A stretch of DNA of 64,000 bases from Paenibacillus pectinilyticus (GTDB lineage Bacteria; Bacillota; Bacilli; Paenibacillales; NBRC-103111). The DNA lies in NCBI RefSeq assembly GCF_001700435.1, contig NZ_LYPC01000028.1:258288-322287 (forward strand), read 5' to 3'. The position numbers were made by a program, and so were the translations under genes. Shown in pieces: positions 7,549 through 15,404 of the stretch; position 1 is the stretch's first letter, and each line of letters starts with the position of its first letter. Below the pieces are notes generated by a model, which did not search any database, was not told the DNA's origin, and worked only from the letters and a program-made list of their open reading frames with translations.

Positions 7549-9291
7549 CTATTTCGTTTTAAAATACGACACGGATTGATTCAACGTATCCACCACAGAT
7601 TTCAGCTGTTCGGACGCTGCAGCAATATTCTGCATCATCGCAAGCTGCTCCTCCGTGGCCGCTGCCACGGTCTGCGATCTCATCAGAATGTGCGTCGAGC
7701 TCGCCGCCGATTGATCCATCGTCGCTGAAATCTCCTCCGAGCTTGCCGACATTTGCTGCGTAATCGCCGAGGTCTCGTGAATCTGTGTCACGATATTCGT
7801 CACTGATTGCATAATCGTCTCGAAGCTTTGATTCACTTCCTGCATCATCTGCGACCCCGTGCTCGCTTCCTGCTTCGTTGCAAGCATAGACTCCGATACA
7901 CTCGCAATCTCGACTCTCGTCTCGTGAATCAACTGATTGATCCCATCGGCAGATTCGATCGATTGTGCAGCGAGTTTGCGTATTTCATGGGCAACAACAT
8001 TGAACCCTTTGCCATGCTCACCCGCTCTAGCCGCTTCAATCGAAGCATTCAGCGACAAGAGATTCGTTTGGTTCGCGAAGTTCGTGATGCTAGAGGCAAT
8101 ATATCCGATTTCATCGGACTTACGAGTTAACGACTGAACAGTCTCTGAGAGCTGCTCAACTGCGTTCAGCATATTTACGATTTGATGCTGCAGCTTGAAA
8201 AGCAGCTCGTTCCCGAGTGTCGCATGCTGGGAAGTCAACGATGAGTGATCCGCCATCACGCTGGAGTTTTCCGCGACGCGTTGAATCCCGATTGCCATTT
8301 CTTCAATGGCACGGCTTGTCTCTTCACTGCTTCTCGCTTGCACTTCCACTTCCTGTGTCATCTCTTGGATATTCGTTGCCACGTGTTCCGCAGCGCTAGC
8401 GGACTCTTTGGAGCTATCCGAAAGCTCCACGGAAGCATCGTGCACGAATTGCGTATTAAACGCGATCGTGCCGATCAAGCTCTTCATTTTGGCAACCATA
8501 TCATCGACCGACTCTGAAATTTGCCCGAGCTCGTCCTGAGCATAGGTACGCAGTGGTTCTTGACGCAGATCACCCCCAGCCACTTGACTCGTAATCATCA
8601 GAATTCGACGAACCATCCTCATGATTTTCCGAATCACAATTCCCCCTGCAAGGAAGAGAAGAATGACAATCACGGCCACGCCGATGAAGATGCTAGTTGC
8701 TGTCTTCTTATTATCAGCCTTCGTATCGACAATCGTTTGATTCGCATAGGCATCTAGAATTTCACCAATTGCATTCAGACCCTCGCGCCCTTTCTCAAAA
8801 GTTGCCATTAACTTCGCTTCATTCAGAACGCCTTTGCCCACGCTCCCTGCCTGTACGACGGCATTGGCCTCTTTGGCCCACTGATCAAAAAAAGTCTGAA
8901 AGCCTGCTACGCTTTGCTCAACTGTCACTTTCGTATCCGCATGGGCGGTTTGCAGTAATTGCTTTTCTTTTAAAATAATAAGTGCCTGCCCGACTCTTGT
9001 ATTCGTTTGATCGATATTTTCTTTCAGAACTTTCAACTGTGTCGCCTTCTCATCCGCACTTAAAGTACCCGAGACCACTAGCTGATAGGCGGTTAGCGCT
9101 TGGTACATATCACGATCGGCGTTTAAGATAAGGGATGTGCTCTTCTCTGCCGTTTCATACAAAGATGAGGTCAATTGTTCGGTATCCGACTTATCTTGTT
9201 GTAATAAATACATACTCGTGCCTGCGTACAGCAAAGAAGGAATTAATAGCAATAGGATAAGGCGCATGCGTATCGAAAATAATTTAGCCAC
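7549..9291 (-). CDS. Methyl-accepting chemotaxis protein
   Basis: About 580 residues. A first membrane helix ([16 protein letters not shown]), a roughly 170-residue helical sensor region of the four-helix-bundle type, a second helix ([20 protein letters not shown]), a HAMP domain and a long signalling coiled coil. The hairpin tip that contacts CheA/CheW reads [19 protein letters not shown], close to the universal motif but with Ser for Ala. The longest frame starts at 9339. I prefer the GTG at 9291 because GGGGGAA precedes it and the earlier ATGs lack ribosome sites, but this is uncertain. The gene sits between tRNA-Ser and tRNA-Glu on the same strand and splits the tRNA cluster. Its ligand is unknown. 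Confidence 0.9.
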   Translation of the reverse strand: MAKLFSIRMRLILLLLIPSLLYAGTSMYLLQQDKSDTEQLTSSLYETAEKSTSLILNADRDMYQALTAYQLVVSGTLSADEKATQLKVLKENIDQTNTRVGQALIILKEKQLLQTAHADTKVTVEQSVAGFQTFFDQWAKEANAVVQAGSVGKGVLNEAKLMATFEKGREGLNAIGEILDAYANQTIVDTKADNKKTATSIFIGVAVIVILLFLAGGIVIRKIMRMVRRILMITSQVAGGDLRQEPLRTYAQDELGQISESVDDMVAKMKSLIGTIAFNTQFVHDASVELSDSSKESASAAEHVATNIQEMTQEVEVQARSSEETSRAIEEMAIGIQRVAENSSVMADHSSLTSQHATLGNELLFKLQHQIVNMLNAVEQLSETVQSLTRKSDEIGYIASSITNFANQTNLLSLNASIEAARAGEHGKGFNVVAHEIRKLAAQSIESADGINQLIHETRVEIASVSESMLATKQEASTGSQMMQEVNQSFETIMQSVTNIVTQIHETSAITQQMSASSEEISATMDQSAASSTHILMRSQTVAAATEEQLAMMQNIAAASEQLKSVVDTLNQSVSYFKTK

Positions 9292-9443
9292 TGGATATTC
9301 CCCCATCGTGAATCTTTTTTTATTCACTATAGAGGACATAAGTTTAACAGTTATTAGAAAATTGTTAGTATTTGTTAAGGAAATTTGTTAAGAAAAACAA
9401 AAATAAGCCCAACGGCATTACTGCCATTGAACTTATTTCGTGA

Positions 9444-9532
9444 CGGAGAGAGAGGGATTCGAACCCTCGCACCGCTTACGCAGTCTAATCCCTTAGCAGA
9501 GGATCCCCTTATAGCCACTTGGGTATCTCTCC
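9444..9532 (-). tRNA. tRNA-Ser (GCT)
   Basis: An 89-base class II tRNA with acceptor GGAGAGA/TCTCTCC, discriminator G, anticodon loop CTGCTAA (anticodon GCT), an extended variable arm (GACTGCGTAAGCGGT) and T arm GAGGGTTCGAATCCCTC. Confidence 0.97.
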
Positions 9533-9538
9533 ATATGG

Positions 9539-9611
9539 CTCCCCGAACAGGACTCGAACCTGTGACAACTCGATTAACAGTCGAGTGCTCTACCAACTGA
9601 GCTATCAGGGA
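9539..9611 (-). tRNA. tRNA-Asn (GTT)
   Basis: A 73-base cloverleaf with acceptor TCCCTGA/TCGGGGA (G-T wobble), anticodon loop CTGTTAA (anticodon GTT), D arm AGCTCAGTTGGTAGAGC and T arm CAGGTTCGAGTCCTG. It precedes tRNA-Ser by six bases. Confidence 0.97.
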
Positions 9612-9623
9612 ATAACAAGTTTT

Positions 9624-9652
9624 ATTTTATTATGAAGGAGCTGTTAAGTCAA
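9624..9652 (-). promoter_or_regulatory. Sigma-A promoter of tRNA-Asn/tRNA-Ser
   Basis: TTGACT (9647-9652), a 17-base spacer and TAAAAT (9624-9629) on the minus strand, 12 bases before the tRNA-Asn 5' end. The -35 lies inside the 3' end of the sprT gene. Confidence 0.7.
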
Positions 9653-10103
9653 GTGTATACGATTTCAATTTTCCTCTACAATTCCCACAGGCGAATTTTC
9701 GAACGTCCATTTTACGCTTCCGGAAATATTCCGTCTTGCAATTCACACACTCCAGCCTATATTTATAAGCTTGTTGCACCCTCGGCCTTGGCAGGGATTG
9801 GCAGTAGCGAGAGCCGCCGACTCGGGCTAGCAAGGTTTTGAAATCCTGATCGCGATGCTTATAGCCCCGCTTCAAGATATGTAAATGATAATGGCACAGC
9901 TCATGCTTAATAATTTTCTCAATTTCATCTTGGCCAAAGGTCTCCCACTGACTCCAACTGATCTCAATATCATGTGATTTCATAAAATAACGTCCACCCG
10001 TCGACCGCAATCTTCGGTTAAAACGTGCCTGATGTACGAATGGTCTACCGAACGATTCCATCGAAATCTGCTCAATCCATTGCTGCAGCTCCTGATCTTC
10101 CAT
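9630..10103 (-). CDS. sprT: SprT-like zinc metalloprotease-fold protein
   Basis: 157 residues, the usual length for the family. The zinc site HELCHYHLH (HExxH form) lies near residue 90, preceded by the ISWSQWE region. The C-terminal third is a zinc ribbon with two CxxC pairs (CVNCKTEY and CGNCRGKL). The family includes B. subtilis YdcK, encoded between tex and a tRNA cluster as here, and eukaryotic Spartan proteases that act on DNA-protein crosslinks; the bacterial substrate is not established. The gene is divergent from the 121-residue unknown gene. Its 3' end hosts the tRNA-Asn promoter. Confidence 0.9.
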   Translation of the reverse strand: MEDQELQQWIEQISMESFGRPFVHQARFNRRLRSTGGRYFMKSHDIEISWSQWETFGQDEIEKIIKHELCHYHLHILKRGYKHRDQDFKTLLARVGGSRYCQSLPRPRVQQAYKYRLECVNCKTEYFRKRKMDVRKFACGNCRGKLKSYTLDLTAPS

Positions 10104-10133
10104 CCACGAACACTCCTAATGACAAGTTCTTAC

Positions 10134-10163
10134 TTGAATTTGTACCGTATGTACGGCTATACT
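10134..10163 (+). promoter_or_regulatory. Probable promoter of the 118-residue unknown gene
   Basis: TTGAAT (10134-10139) and TATACT (10158-10163), 18 bases apart. The spacer contains GTACCGTATGTACGG, a short inverted arrangement that could be an operator. Confidence 0.5.
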
Positions 10164-10217
10164 GTCAAGTAGAAAAGAAGATCGAACGCCCTATACAGAA
10201 AGGAATTGAACCACCTC

Positions 10218-10571
10218 ATGCCACAAATGCGCTATGCGATTTTGAAGCTTGACCAACAGCTGGAATTCGTTGAAATGCCTTCCTCCTATTCCTATCAATT
10301 AACGGCTTTGAACCAACGTTTACACAAAGAATTAGAGAAATTGACGGCTGATCATATCCCGCAGCTTCCGCGCGTGATTGCAGAATGTGACGATTTGGAA
10401 TTAATCGGTTCCACATACACGTTGATTCAAGGACTGGATTACATCAATGGTCTGGAAAAAACGTTTGCCGGCATCCAGGAAAAATCCTATCCACTGATCT
10501 CCTTACTGACCGAAATTCGCGCGCTGCAAGCCCAGCTTGAGCAGTGGTACGAAGAAGAATTTGATCTCTAA
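10218..10571 (+). CDS. Conserved-looking protein of unknown function
   Basis: 117 residues starting MPQMRYAILKLDQQ. The protein is mostly helical by composition, acidic at the end (EQWYEEEFDL), with a central IPQLPRVIAECDDLELIGSTYTLI stretch and no membrane segment or signal peptide. The frame extends four codons upstream to a TTG right after AAAGGAA, but the ATG at 10218 fits the protein better. I recall similar Paenibacillus proteins carrying a doubtful hydrolase/acyltransferase label; no catalytic motif of that kind is visible. It is followed by the cmpA-like gene on the same strand. Confidence 0.75.
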   Translation: MPQMRYAILKLDQQLEFVEMPSSYSYQLTALNQRLHKELEKLTADHIPQLPRVIAECDDLELIGSTYTLIQGLDYINGLEKTFAGIQEKSYPLISLLTEIRALQAQLEQWYEEEFDL

Positions 10572-10644
10572 ACATAAGGGACCTGCACCCAACTTCCCTA
10601 ACCTTCATATGCTATAAGTACATGGCAAAGAAGGGGATGGGCAT

Positions 10645-10809
10645 ATGCCTCAATGGCTTTGTAATCAATTAATGCGTGCCTTCCAGAACAAAAACCGTAG
10701 ACAAATCCGATTATTGAATGATAGCTGGTACTTTTACCGCACTCGCCGCTCGCAAGAGGAGTGGCCTGACAGCCAATCGACGGACGGACCGAGTAAACGT
10801 AAATTTTGA
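10645..10809 (+). CDS. cmpA: CmpA-like cortex morphogenetic protein
   Basis: 54-residue basic protein starting MPQWLCNQLMRAFQNKNRRQ, then IRLLNDSWYFYRTRR. This matches the pattern of CmpA, a tiny sporulation protein (about 37 residues in B. subtilis) that works with ClpXP in quality control of spore envelope assembly. Here a hydrophilic tail (about 18 residues, SQEEWPDSQST) is added after the conserved core. GGGGATG lies just before the start. A terminator follows directly. The assignment is by motif resemblance. Confidence 0.7.
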   Translation: MPQWLCNQLMRAFQNKNRRQIRLLNDSWYFYRTRRSQEEWPDSQSTDGPSKRKF

Positions 10810-10815
10810 TCAAAG

Positions 10816-10849
10816 AGCTAGTACTTGTGAGACAAGTGCTGGCTTTTTT
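10816..10849 (+). terminator. Terminator after cmpA-like gene
   Basis: AGCTAGTACTTGT pairs imperfectly with ACAAGTGCTGGCT around GAG, followed by TTTTTT. Confidence 0.8.
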
Positions 10850-10956
10850 GCCGTGGATACATAAGGATGTACATGGGGAGATAAGGAGTAATGTAAGTGG
10901 AGATAAACGAGTATATACAAGGAGAGTGAAAAGAGTAAACATTTGGTAAAAAGTTG

Positions 10957-10985
10957 TTGCATATTTGAAATGTGCCCTCTATACT
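10957..10985 (+). promoter_or_regulatory. Predicted promoter of a short leader RNA
   Basis: TTGCAT (10957-10962) and TATACT (10980-10985) with 17-base spacing. Transcription would start near 10992 and reach a hairpin with a T-run within about 90 bases, before the next gene starts. Confidence 0.5.
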
Positions 10986-11038
10986 GTAAATAAATGTAAT
11001 GATAAGTAAACAAAATACGGTTCCGAGTGAAGCACACT

Positions 11039-11080
11039 CGAACTTGCAGCATCTTCTGCAGTTCGTTTGTGCTTTTTTTG
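11039..11080 (+). terminator. Leader terminator/attenuator upstream of unknown gene
   Basis: CGAACTTGCAG (11039-11049) pairs with CTGCAGTTCG (about 11056-11065), followed by TTTGTG and a run of seven T. It lies between a promoter at 10957-10985 and the ATG at 11114, so it should make a short RNA or attenuate the downstream gene. Confidence 0.65.
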
Positions 11081-11113
11081 CGTATGGATTAATGAGAAAA
11101 AGGGGGCTTATAT

Positions 11114-11647
11114 ATGCAGGAAAATAGCAGTCATTGGTTACGTAGAATGCGGGAGAAACACCGCAGGATTTTGGGGATGAACAAGCTTGTCCACCAAGGG
11201 GATGTATCGACGCATCAGGAAAAGTCTCAAACGGGAATGACCGGTACAAAAATCATTTCTATTGAACAAAGAAGATCTTCTGGGGGGAGAAGCAGAGCGC
11301 GTGAGGATCGAGGAAGAGCTCGTGAGGATCAAGGAAGAGCAAGTCAAGATCGTGTAAAACCATTTGAAGATCAAAGAAGACCATGTGAAGCTCGTAAAAG
11401 CATTCCCTCCCTCGCTGAGCTTGAGGCAGATGTGTGGGAGCTGCGCAAGCAGTTTATTCTTCAAATCGCTAACCGACGTAACGGCAAGGTCAAGCTTCAG
11501 GAAGTTGCCGCTGAATGCAATGTGAACATTCGCATCGCCGCTGGCTGGCTCATACGTCTCTCGACGGAGGGTATGCTTTCGCTGATTGCTGGTCAGCGGA
11601 ATACGATGACATATTTGGTGAAGGAGGTGGGTGGGGCGCAGAAGTAG
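11114..11647 (+). CDS. Unknown protein with seven-residue repeats and C-terminal HTH-like domain
   Basis: 177 residues, not recognised. Residues 1-60 are basic and polar. Residues 61-95 are five tandem seven-residue units (RAREDRG, RAREDQG, RASQDRV, KPFEDQR, RPCEARK), fading from nearly identical to divergent. Residues 100-177 are helical and look like a winged helix (KLQEVAAECNVNIRIAAGWL, then a turn and a strand TYLVKEV), so DNA or RNA binding is possible. AAGGGGG lies upstream of the ATG. A promoter-terminator leader precedes it. There is no signal peptide. The coding strand has normal codon structure throughout. Confidence 0.65.
   Translation: MQENSSHWLRRMREKHRRILGMNKLVHQGDVSTHQEKSQTGMTGTKIISIEQRRSSGGRSRAREDRGRAREDQGRASQDRVKPFEDQRRPCEARKSIPSLAELEADVWELRKQFILQIANRRNGKVKLQEVAAECNVNIRIAAGWLIRLSTEGMLSLIAGQRNTMTYLVKEVGGAQK
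11294..11398 (+). repeat. Five 21-base tandem units inside the unknown gene
   Basis: In-frame units beginning AGAGCGCGTGAGGATCGAGG, the next beginning AGAGCTCGTGAGGATCAAGG. Later copies are increasingly diverged. They encode the RAxEDxx heptads. Confidence 0.8.
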
Positions 11648-11694
11648 GGGGTTTAAACAGAACGGATATTCATAAGTAACTTAGATGCTTACTG

Positions 11695-11810
11695 ATACAA
11701 AAGATTTAACAGATCCGAACAGTTAGACAGATTAGACAGCTTGGACAAAATAGATTGCTTGAACAGATTAGACAGCCTAAACAAATTCAACAGATTCGAA
11801 CACCTCTTTG
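11695..11810. repeat. Degenerate short repeats in intergenic DNA
   Basis: The sequence repeats variants of GAACAGATTAGACAGC and ACAGATTCGAACA about seven times (for example TTAGACAGATTAGACAGCTT, then GAACAGATTAGACAGCCTAA). No open frame or hairpin explains it. This is part of a gene-free stretch from 11648 to 12216. Confidence 0.6.
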
Positions 11811-11857
11811 CTTTACTGTATAACCTGTAGTTATTTTTGGACAATCCCATGGTTTTC

Positions 11858-11945
11858 GGCATTTAAATGGAAAACCTCCATCTATATTTGCCCGAATTGG
11901 CGATTTAGAGGAAGTCCCTAGAAATTAGCTACTTGAAATACAGGT
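11858..11945. repeat. Copy A of a dispersed intergenic sequence
   Basis: Contains TTTAAATGGAAAACCTCCAT and TCCCTAGAAATTAGCTACTT, which recur with changes at 45318-45500 (TCTAAATGGAAATCCTCCAG and TCCCTGAAATTAACTGCGTG). No coding frame is apparent. Confidence 0.5.
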
Positions 11946-12021
11946 AATCCAGCAATATGGCGGTGTGTGAATGAATTAGATGTAGGAAATCCAGTTAAAC
12001 AGCGTACCACTGCCAAAGAGC

Positions 12022-12056
12022 AAAAAAAGCAGTTGGGAGCTCAAGCTCCCAACTGC
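12022..12056 (-). terminator. Terminator downstream of tex
   Basis: Perfect 13-bp stem GCAGTTGGGAGCT/AGCTCCCAACTGC (12029-12041 and 12044-12056) with a 2-base loop. On the minus strand it is followed by seven T. It lies about 160 bases past the tex stop. Confidence 0.85.
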
Positions 12057-12117
12057 TGAAGGCTTACTACTAGTACTACAGTAAATTTACCTACTGGCAG
12101 TACAACAGTCCATTCAT

Positions 12118-12186
12118 TCAATTCAATGGCATACTGCCTACACTACAATTTAATGGCAAACGACCATACTACTATTCAATGGCATG
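12118..12186. repeat. Three short direct repeats between tex and its terminator
   Basis: TTCAATGGCAT (12122), TTTAATGGCAA (12149) and TTCAATGGCAT (12175) recur with a 26-27 base period in the 3' untranslated region of tex. Confidence 0.5.
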
Positions 12187-12216
12187 AAACACAACTGCTT
12201 TACCTAACTAAACCTA

Positions 12217-14469
12217 CTATTGCGGTTTCTTCATCGTTAAGCCTACGCGGCCTTTTTTATGGTCCACGTTGAGTACCCATACTTGGACGATGTCTCCAAC
12301 GGAAACAACATCCATCGGATGTTTCACGAAGCCGTTCTTAAGCTGGGATATGTGCACCAGCCCATCGTTCTTGATGCCGATATCGACAAAAGCGCCGAAG
12401 TCGATAACGTTGCGCACCGTGCCGGTCAATTCCATGCCTGGCACAAGGTCCTCTAGCTGCAGCACGTCCGTGCGGAAGATCGGCGCGGGGACTTCATCCC
12501 GCGGATCCCGCCCAGGCCGCTGCAGGCTGTCTAGGATGTCCCGCATCGTCGGGACACCTACGCCAAGCTTAGGAGCCAGTTCCTCTGGCTCCAGCGTCTG
12601 CAGCAGCGCTAGCAGCTGCTGTGAGCCCAACTGCGCAAGCTCGATGCGCAGCTCTTTGAACAGCCGATCCACCACGTCGTAAGACTCCGGATGGATCGGG
12701 GTGTTGTCGAGCGGGTTCCGGCCGCCCGGAATCCGCATGAACCCGACACACTGCTCGAAGGATTTCGCGCCAAGGCGCGGAACCTTCGACAGCTCCTGTC
12801 GGGAGCTGAACTTGCCATTCTCCTCGCGATACTTCACGATGTTTTTCGCCAGTGTCGCATTGACCCCCGACACGTACGAAAGCAAGGACGGGGACGCCGT
12901 GTTCAAGTCCACCCCGACATGGTTAACGGCCGATTCTACAACGGCCTTCAAGTTCTCGTCCAGACGTTTCTGCGAAACGTCATGCTGGTACTGCCCGACG
13001 CCGATTGCTTTCGGCTCGATCTTCACAAGCTCCGCGAGCGGGTCCTGCAGCCTCCGCGCGATCGAAATCGCGCTCCGCTCCGCCACGTCGAGCTCAGGGA
13101 ACTCCGTCTGCGCCAGCTTCGACGCCGAGTACACGCTCGCGCCCGCTTCGCTGACGATCAAGTACTTGAGCTTCCGCTCCTTGATCTCACCGATCAGCTC
13201 CGCAACAAACTGCTCCGTTTCACGGGAAGCCGTCCCATTCCCGATCACAATCAGCTCCACGCTGTATTGGCTGATCAGCTGCTTGAACTTCGCCTTCGCT
13301 TCCGCCACCTTATTATTCGGTGGTGTTGGGTAGGTGACGGCGATTTCAAGCATTTTACCGGTGTCGTCGATGACGGCCAGCTTACAGCCTGTCCGGTACG
13401 CTGGATCGACACCCAGCACGACATGGCCCTTGATCGGCGCTTGCAGCAACAGATTCCGCAGATTTTCCGCGAAAATCTTAATCGCCTGCTCCTCGCCCAT
13501 CTCGGTCATTTCATTGCGCACCTCGCGCTCCACGGATGGTGCAAGCAGCCTTTTATACGCGTCTTCGACAATGTTGCGTAACACATCTCTTACAACCGAA
13601 TCGCCTCGCACGATTTGGCGCAGCATGTAGTCGTGAATTTTGTCCGGTTGCACATCCAGTCCAACCTTCAAAATCTCTTCCCGCTCCCCGCGATTAATCG
13701 CGAGAATACGGTGCGGCGGCAGACGCTTTACGGGCTCTTGATACGCATAGTACATCTCGTACACGGATTCTGCCTTCACATCTTTAGCTTCTGTACGCAT
13801 AATGCCGTTATCCTGCGTATAGCGACGCACCCAGGCCCGTATTTTCGCATCATCCGCGATATTCTCCGCCAGGATATCCATCGCGCCCTGAATCGCCTCA
13901 GCGGCGCTTCCAACCTGTTTGTCCGCGTTCACATAATGCGCTGCTTCTAGCTCCAGCGAGCCTTGACGAGGCTGCTTCCAAATCCACATCGCAAGCGGCT
14001 CCAGGCCGCGCTCTTTCGCAACGCTAGCTCTCGTTTTCCGCTTCTGACGGAAAGGTCTGTAGAGATCCTCGATTTCCTGCAGTTTCACCGCGCGTTCAAT
14101 CGAACTGCGCAGCTCGTCTGTCAACTTGCCTTGCTCATCAATCAACCGAACAACCTCGATCTTCCGATCCTCGAGATTACGCAAATACTGCAAGCGCTCC
14201 TCGATATCCCGCAGCTGATTCTCATCGAGCTCGCCGGTCATTTCTTTCCGGTACCGCGCGATAAATGGAATCGTGTTGCCCTCATCTAGCAGTTCCATCG
14301 TTGTCTTCACTTTACCGGTAGGCAGCTGCAATTCAGCGGAGATTTGCCTCAGGATCCGCTCCTGAATCTCCGCTTTCTTCTCTGCAGGAATCTGTATCTT
14401 CTCCTTCGGCTCCTCAAACTCACTTGCTTTTGGTTTTAGATTTTCCGTCTCTACATTTGCCACAGTCAT
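12217..14469 (-). CDS. tex: Tex-family S1 RNA-binding protein
   Basis: 750 residues, normal for Tex (YdcI in B. subtilis). After an acidic/basic leader the Tex N-terminal helical domain contains NTIPFIARYRKEMTGELDE. The YqgF-like RNase H fold follows, with VVLGVDPAYRTGCKLAV and VIGNGTASRETE, then the helix-hairpin-helix pair (LNTASPSLLSYVSGV and GAKSFEQCVGF), and the C-terminal S1 domain (GMELTGTVRNVIDFGAFVDI). Tex proteins bind nucleic acid and affect transcription and RNA turnover; the RNase H fold usually lacks activity. GAGG lies very close to the first ATG, so the GTG two codons later may be the true start. Gene order with ndoA upstream and sprT downstream matches B. subtilis. Confidence 0.97.
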   Translation of the reverse strand: MTVANVETENLKPKASEFEEPKEKIQIPAEKKAEIQERILRQISAELQLPTGKVKTTMELLDEGNTIPFIARYRKEMTGELDENQLRDIEERLQYLRNLEDRKIEVVRLIDEQGKLTDELRSSIERAVKLQEIEDLYRPFRQKRKTRASVAKERGLEPLAMWIWKQPRQGSLELEAAHYVNADKQVGSAAEAIQGAMDILAENIADDAKIRAWVRRYTQDNGIMRTEAKDVKAESVYEMYYAYQEPVKRLPPHRILAINRGEREEILKVGLDVQPDKIHDYMLRQIVRGDSVVRDVLRNIVEDAYKRLLAPSVEREVRNEMTEMGEEQAIKIFAENLRNLLLQAPIKGHVVLGVDPAYRTGCKLAVIDDTGKMLEIAVTYPTPPNNKVAEAKAKFKQLISQYSVELIVIGNGTASRETEQFVAELIGEIKERKLKYLIVSEAGASVYSASKLAQTEFPELDVAERSAISIARRLQDPLAELVKIEPKAIGVGQYQHDVSQKRLDENLKAVVESAVNHVGVDLNTASPSLLSYVSGVNATLAKNIVKYREENGKFSSRQELSKVPRLGAKSFEQCVGFMRIPGGRNPLDNTPIHPESYDVVDRLFKELRIELAQLGSQQLLALLQTLEPEELAPKLGVGVPTMRDILDSLQRPGRDPRDEVPAPIFRTDVLQLEDLVPGMELTGTVRNVIDFGAFVDIGIKNDGLVHISQLKNGFVKHPMDVVSVGDIVQVWVLNVDHKKGRVGLTMKKPQ

Positions 14470-14509
14470 ACCTCACTTCTATTTATCGTATGTATATGTA
14501 TGTACAAAC

Positions 14510-14539
14510 CAAAAAACGAGGGTACCTATCGCCCTCGTC
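14510..14539 (-). terminator. Terminator after ndoA
   Basis: ACGAGGG (14516-14522) pairs with CCCTCGT (14532-14538). Six T follow on the minus strand. It separates the antitoxin-toxin operon from tex. Confidence 0.85.
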
Positions 14540-14554
14540 CGTTCCAGACCATAT

Positions 14555-14905
14555 TCAAAATTCTATCAGTCCCACACTAATTTGCAAAGCGTCGTCAACC
14601 TTTCGCATCGTTTCTTCATCCAAATGCGTAATTTTGTCTGTCAGCCTTTGCTTGTCGATTGTTCTGATTTGCTCAAGCAGAATGACCGAATCTCGATCGA
14701 AACCGTGCGTTTCCGCATCAATTTCCACGTGCGTGGGAAGCTTCGCCTTTTGGATTTGAGCTGTAATCGCTGCTACAATCACGGTGGGGCTAAAGCGGTT
14801 GCCGATATCATTTTGGATCACTAGAACAGGACGGACTCCTCCCTGCTCCGATCCGACGACCGGCGAAAGATCTGCGAAAAATACATCGCCACGTTTCACA
14901 ATCAC
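14555..14905 (-). CDS. ndoA: EndoA/MazF-type mRNA endoribonuclease toxin
   Basis: 116 residues, matching the length of B. subtilis EndoA. It starts [20 protein letters not shown], with the conserved [12 protein letters not shown] loop and [11 protein letters not shown] strand including the catalytic Arg and Thr. It cuts single-stranded mRNA at specific short sites (UACAU in the B. subtilis enzyme) and is neutralised by the partner encoded just upstream. Start is the GTG at 14905, six bases after GGGGTG; the antitoxin stop is three bases away, so the two are translationally coupled. In B. subtilis the sigB regulon genes follow; here a terminator and tex do. Confidence 0.97.
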   Translation of the reverse strand: MIVKRGDVFFADLSPVVGSEQGGVRPVLVIQNDIGNRFSPTVIVAAITAQIQKAKLPTHVEIDAETHGFDRDSVILLEQIRTIDKQRLTDKITHLDEETMRKVDDALQISVGLIEF

Positions 14906-14908
14906 GTC

Positions 14909-15190
14909 TTACACCCCGCTTACTAAGCGATCAAGCGTACCGTCCGCTTCTTCCTCCGCTTGAAAAGCTTCAGATGCCATGCTGAGATTTATTTTCGCCA
15001 TTTCCATATACCCACGCTGCATGGATTCGCGTAGACTGCGCTTTTTGCGTTCAATTAAATACAGCTTCATTGCCTGGCGAATGAATTCACTCCGATTGGA
15101 GTTCTCCTTCTCGACAATCCCGTCCACTTCTTGCAACAGGTTGTCAGGCAAGCTAATCATGATCCTTTTCGTATTATGCGCATTGCTCAC
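14909..15190 (-). CDS. ndoAI: EndoAI-type antitoxin, ribbon-helix-helix
   Basis: 93 residues. The N-terminal ribbon-helix-helix (TKRIMISLPDNLLQEVDGIV, then SNRSEFIRQAMKLYL) should dimerise and bind the operon's own promoter. The C-terminal half (MQRGYMEMAKINLSMASEAF, EEEADGTLDRLVSGV) matches the toxin-binding tail of EndoAI proteins. The frame is open for 11 more codons, but the GTG at 15190 fits the family's N-terminus. It is the first gene of the toxin pair and follows alr, as in B. subtilis. Confidence 0.95.
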   Translation of the reverse strand: MSNAHNTKRIMISLPDNLLQEVDGIVEKENSNRSEFIRQAMKLYLIERKKRSLRESMQRGYMEMAKINLSMASEAFQAEEEADGTLDRLVSGV

Positions 15191-15404
15191 ACTCTCGCAC
15201 CCCCAGAAACGATACAAAGACAATATTACCAGTATGTCATTCCAAAAACCAAATTATACAATAGATATATGCCTCCGGTATATCAAATATGTTACACCTT
15301 AAGATATAAGATTGTTATTACATAGTATTCTATACCCTATTCTGAAAATCCTCTCCAATACCTGCAAATTTTACATGGTAAATTCAAGAAGTAATTTCCA
15401 TAGC

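Noticed and set aside
12569-13950. Several long plus-strand frames inside tex
   Set aside because: Shadows of the tex coding strand with arginine-rich, motif-free translations.
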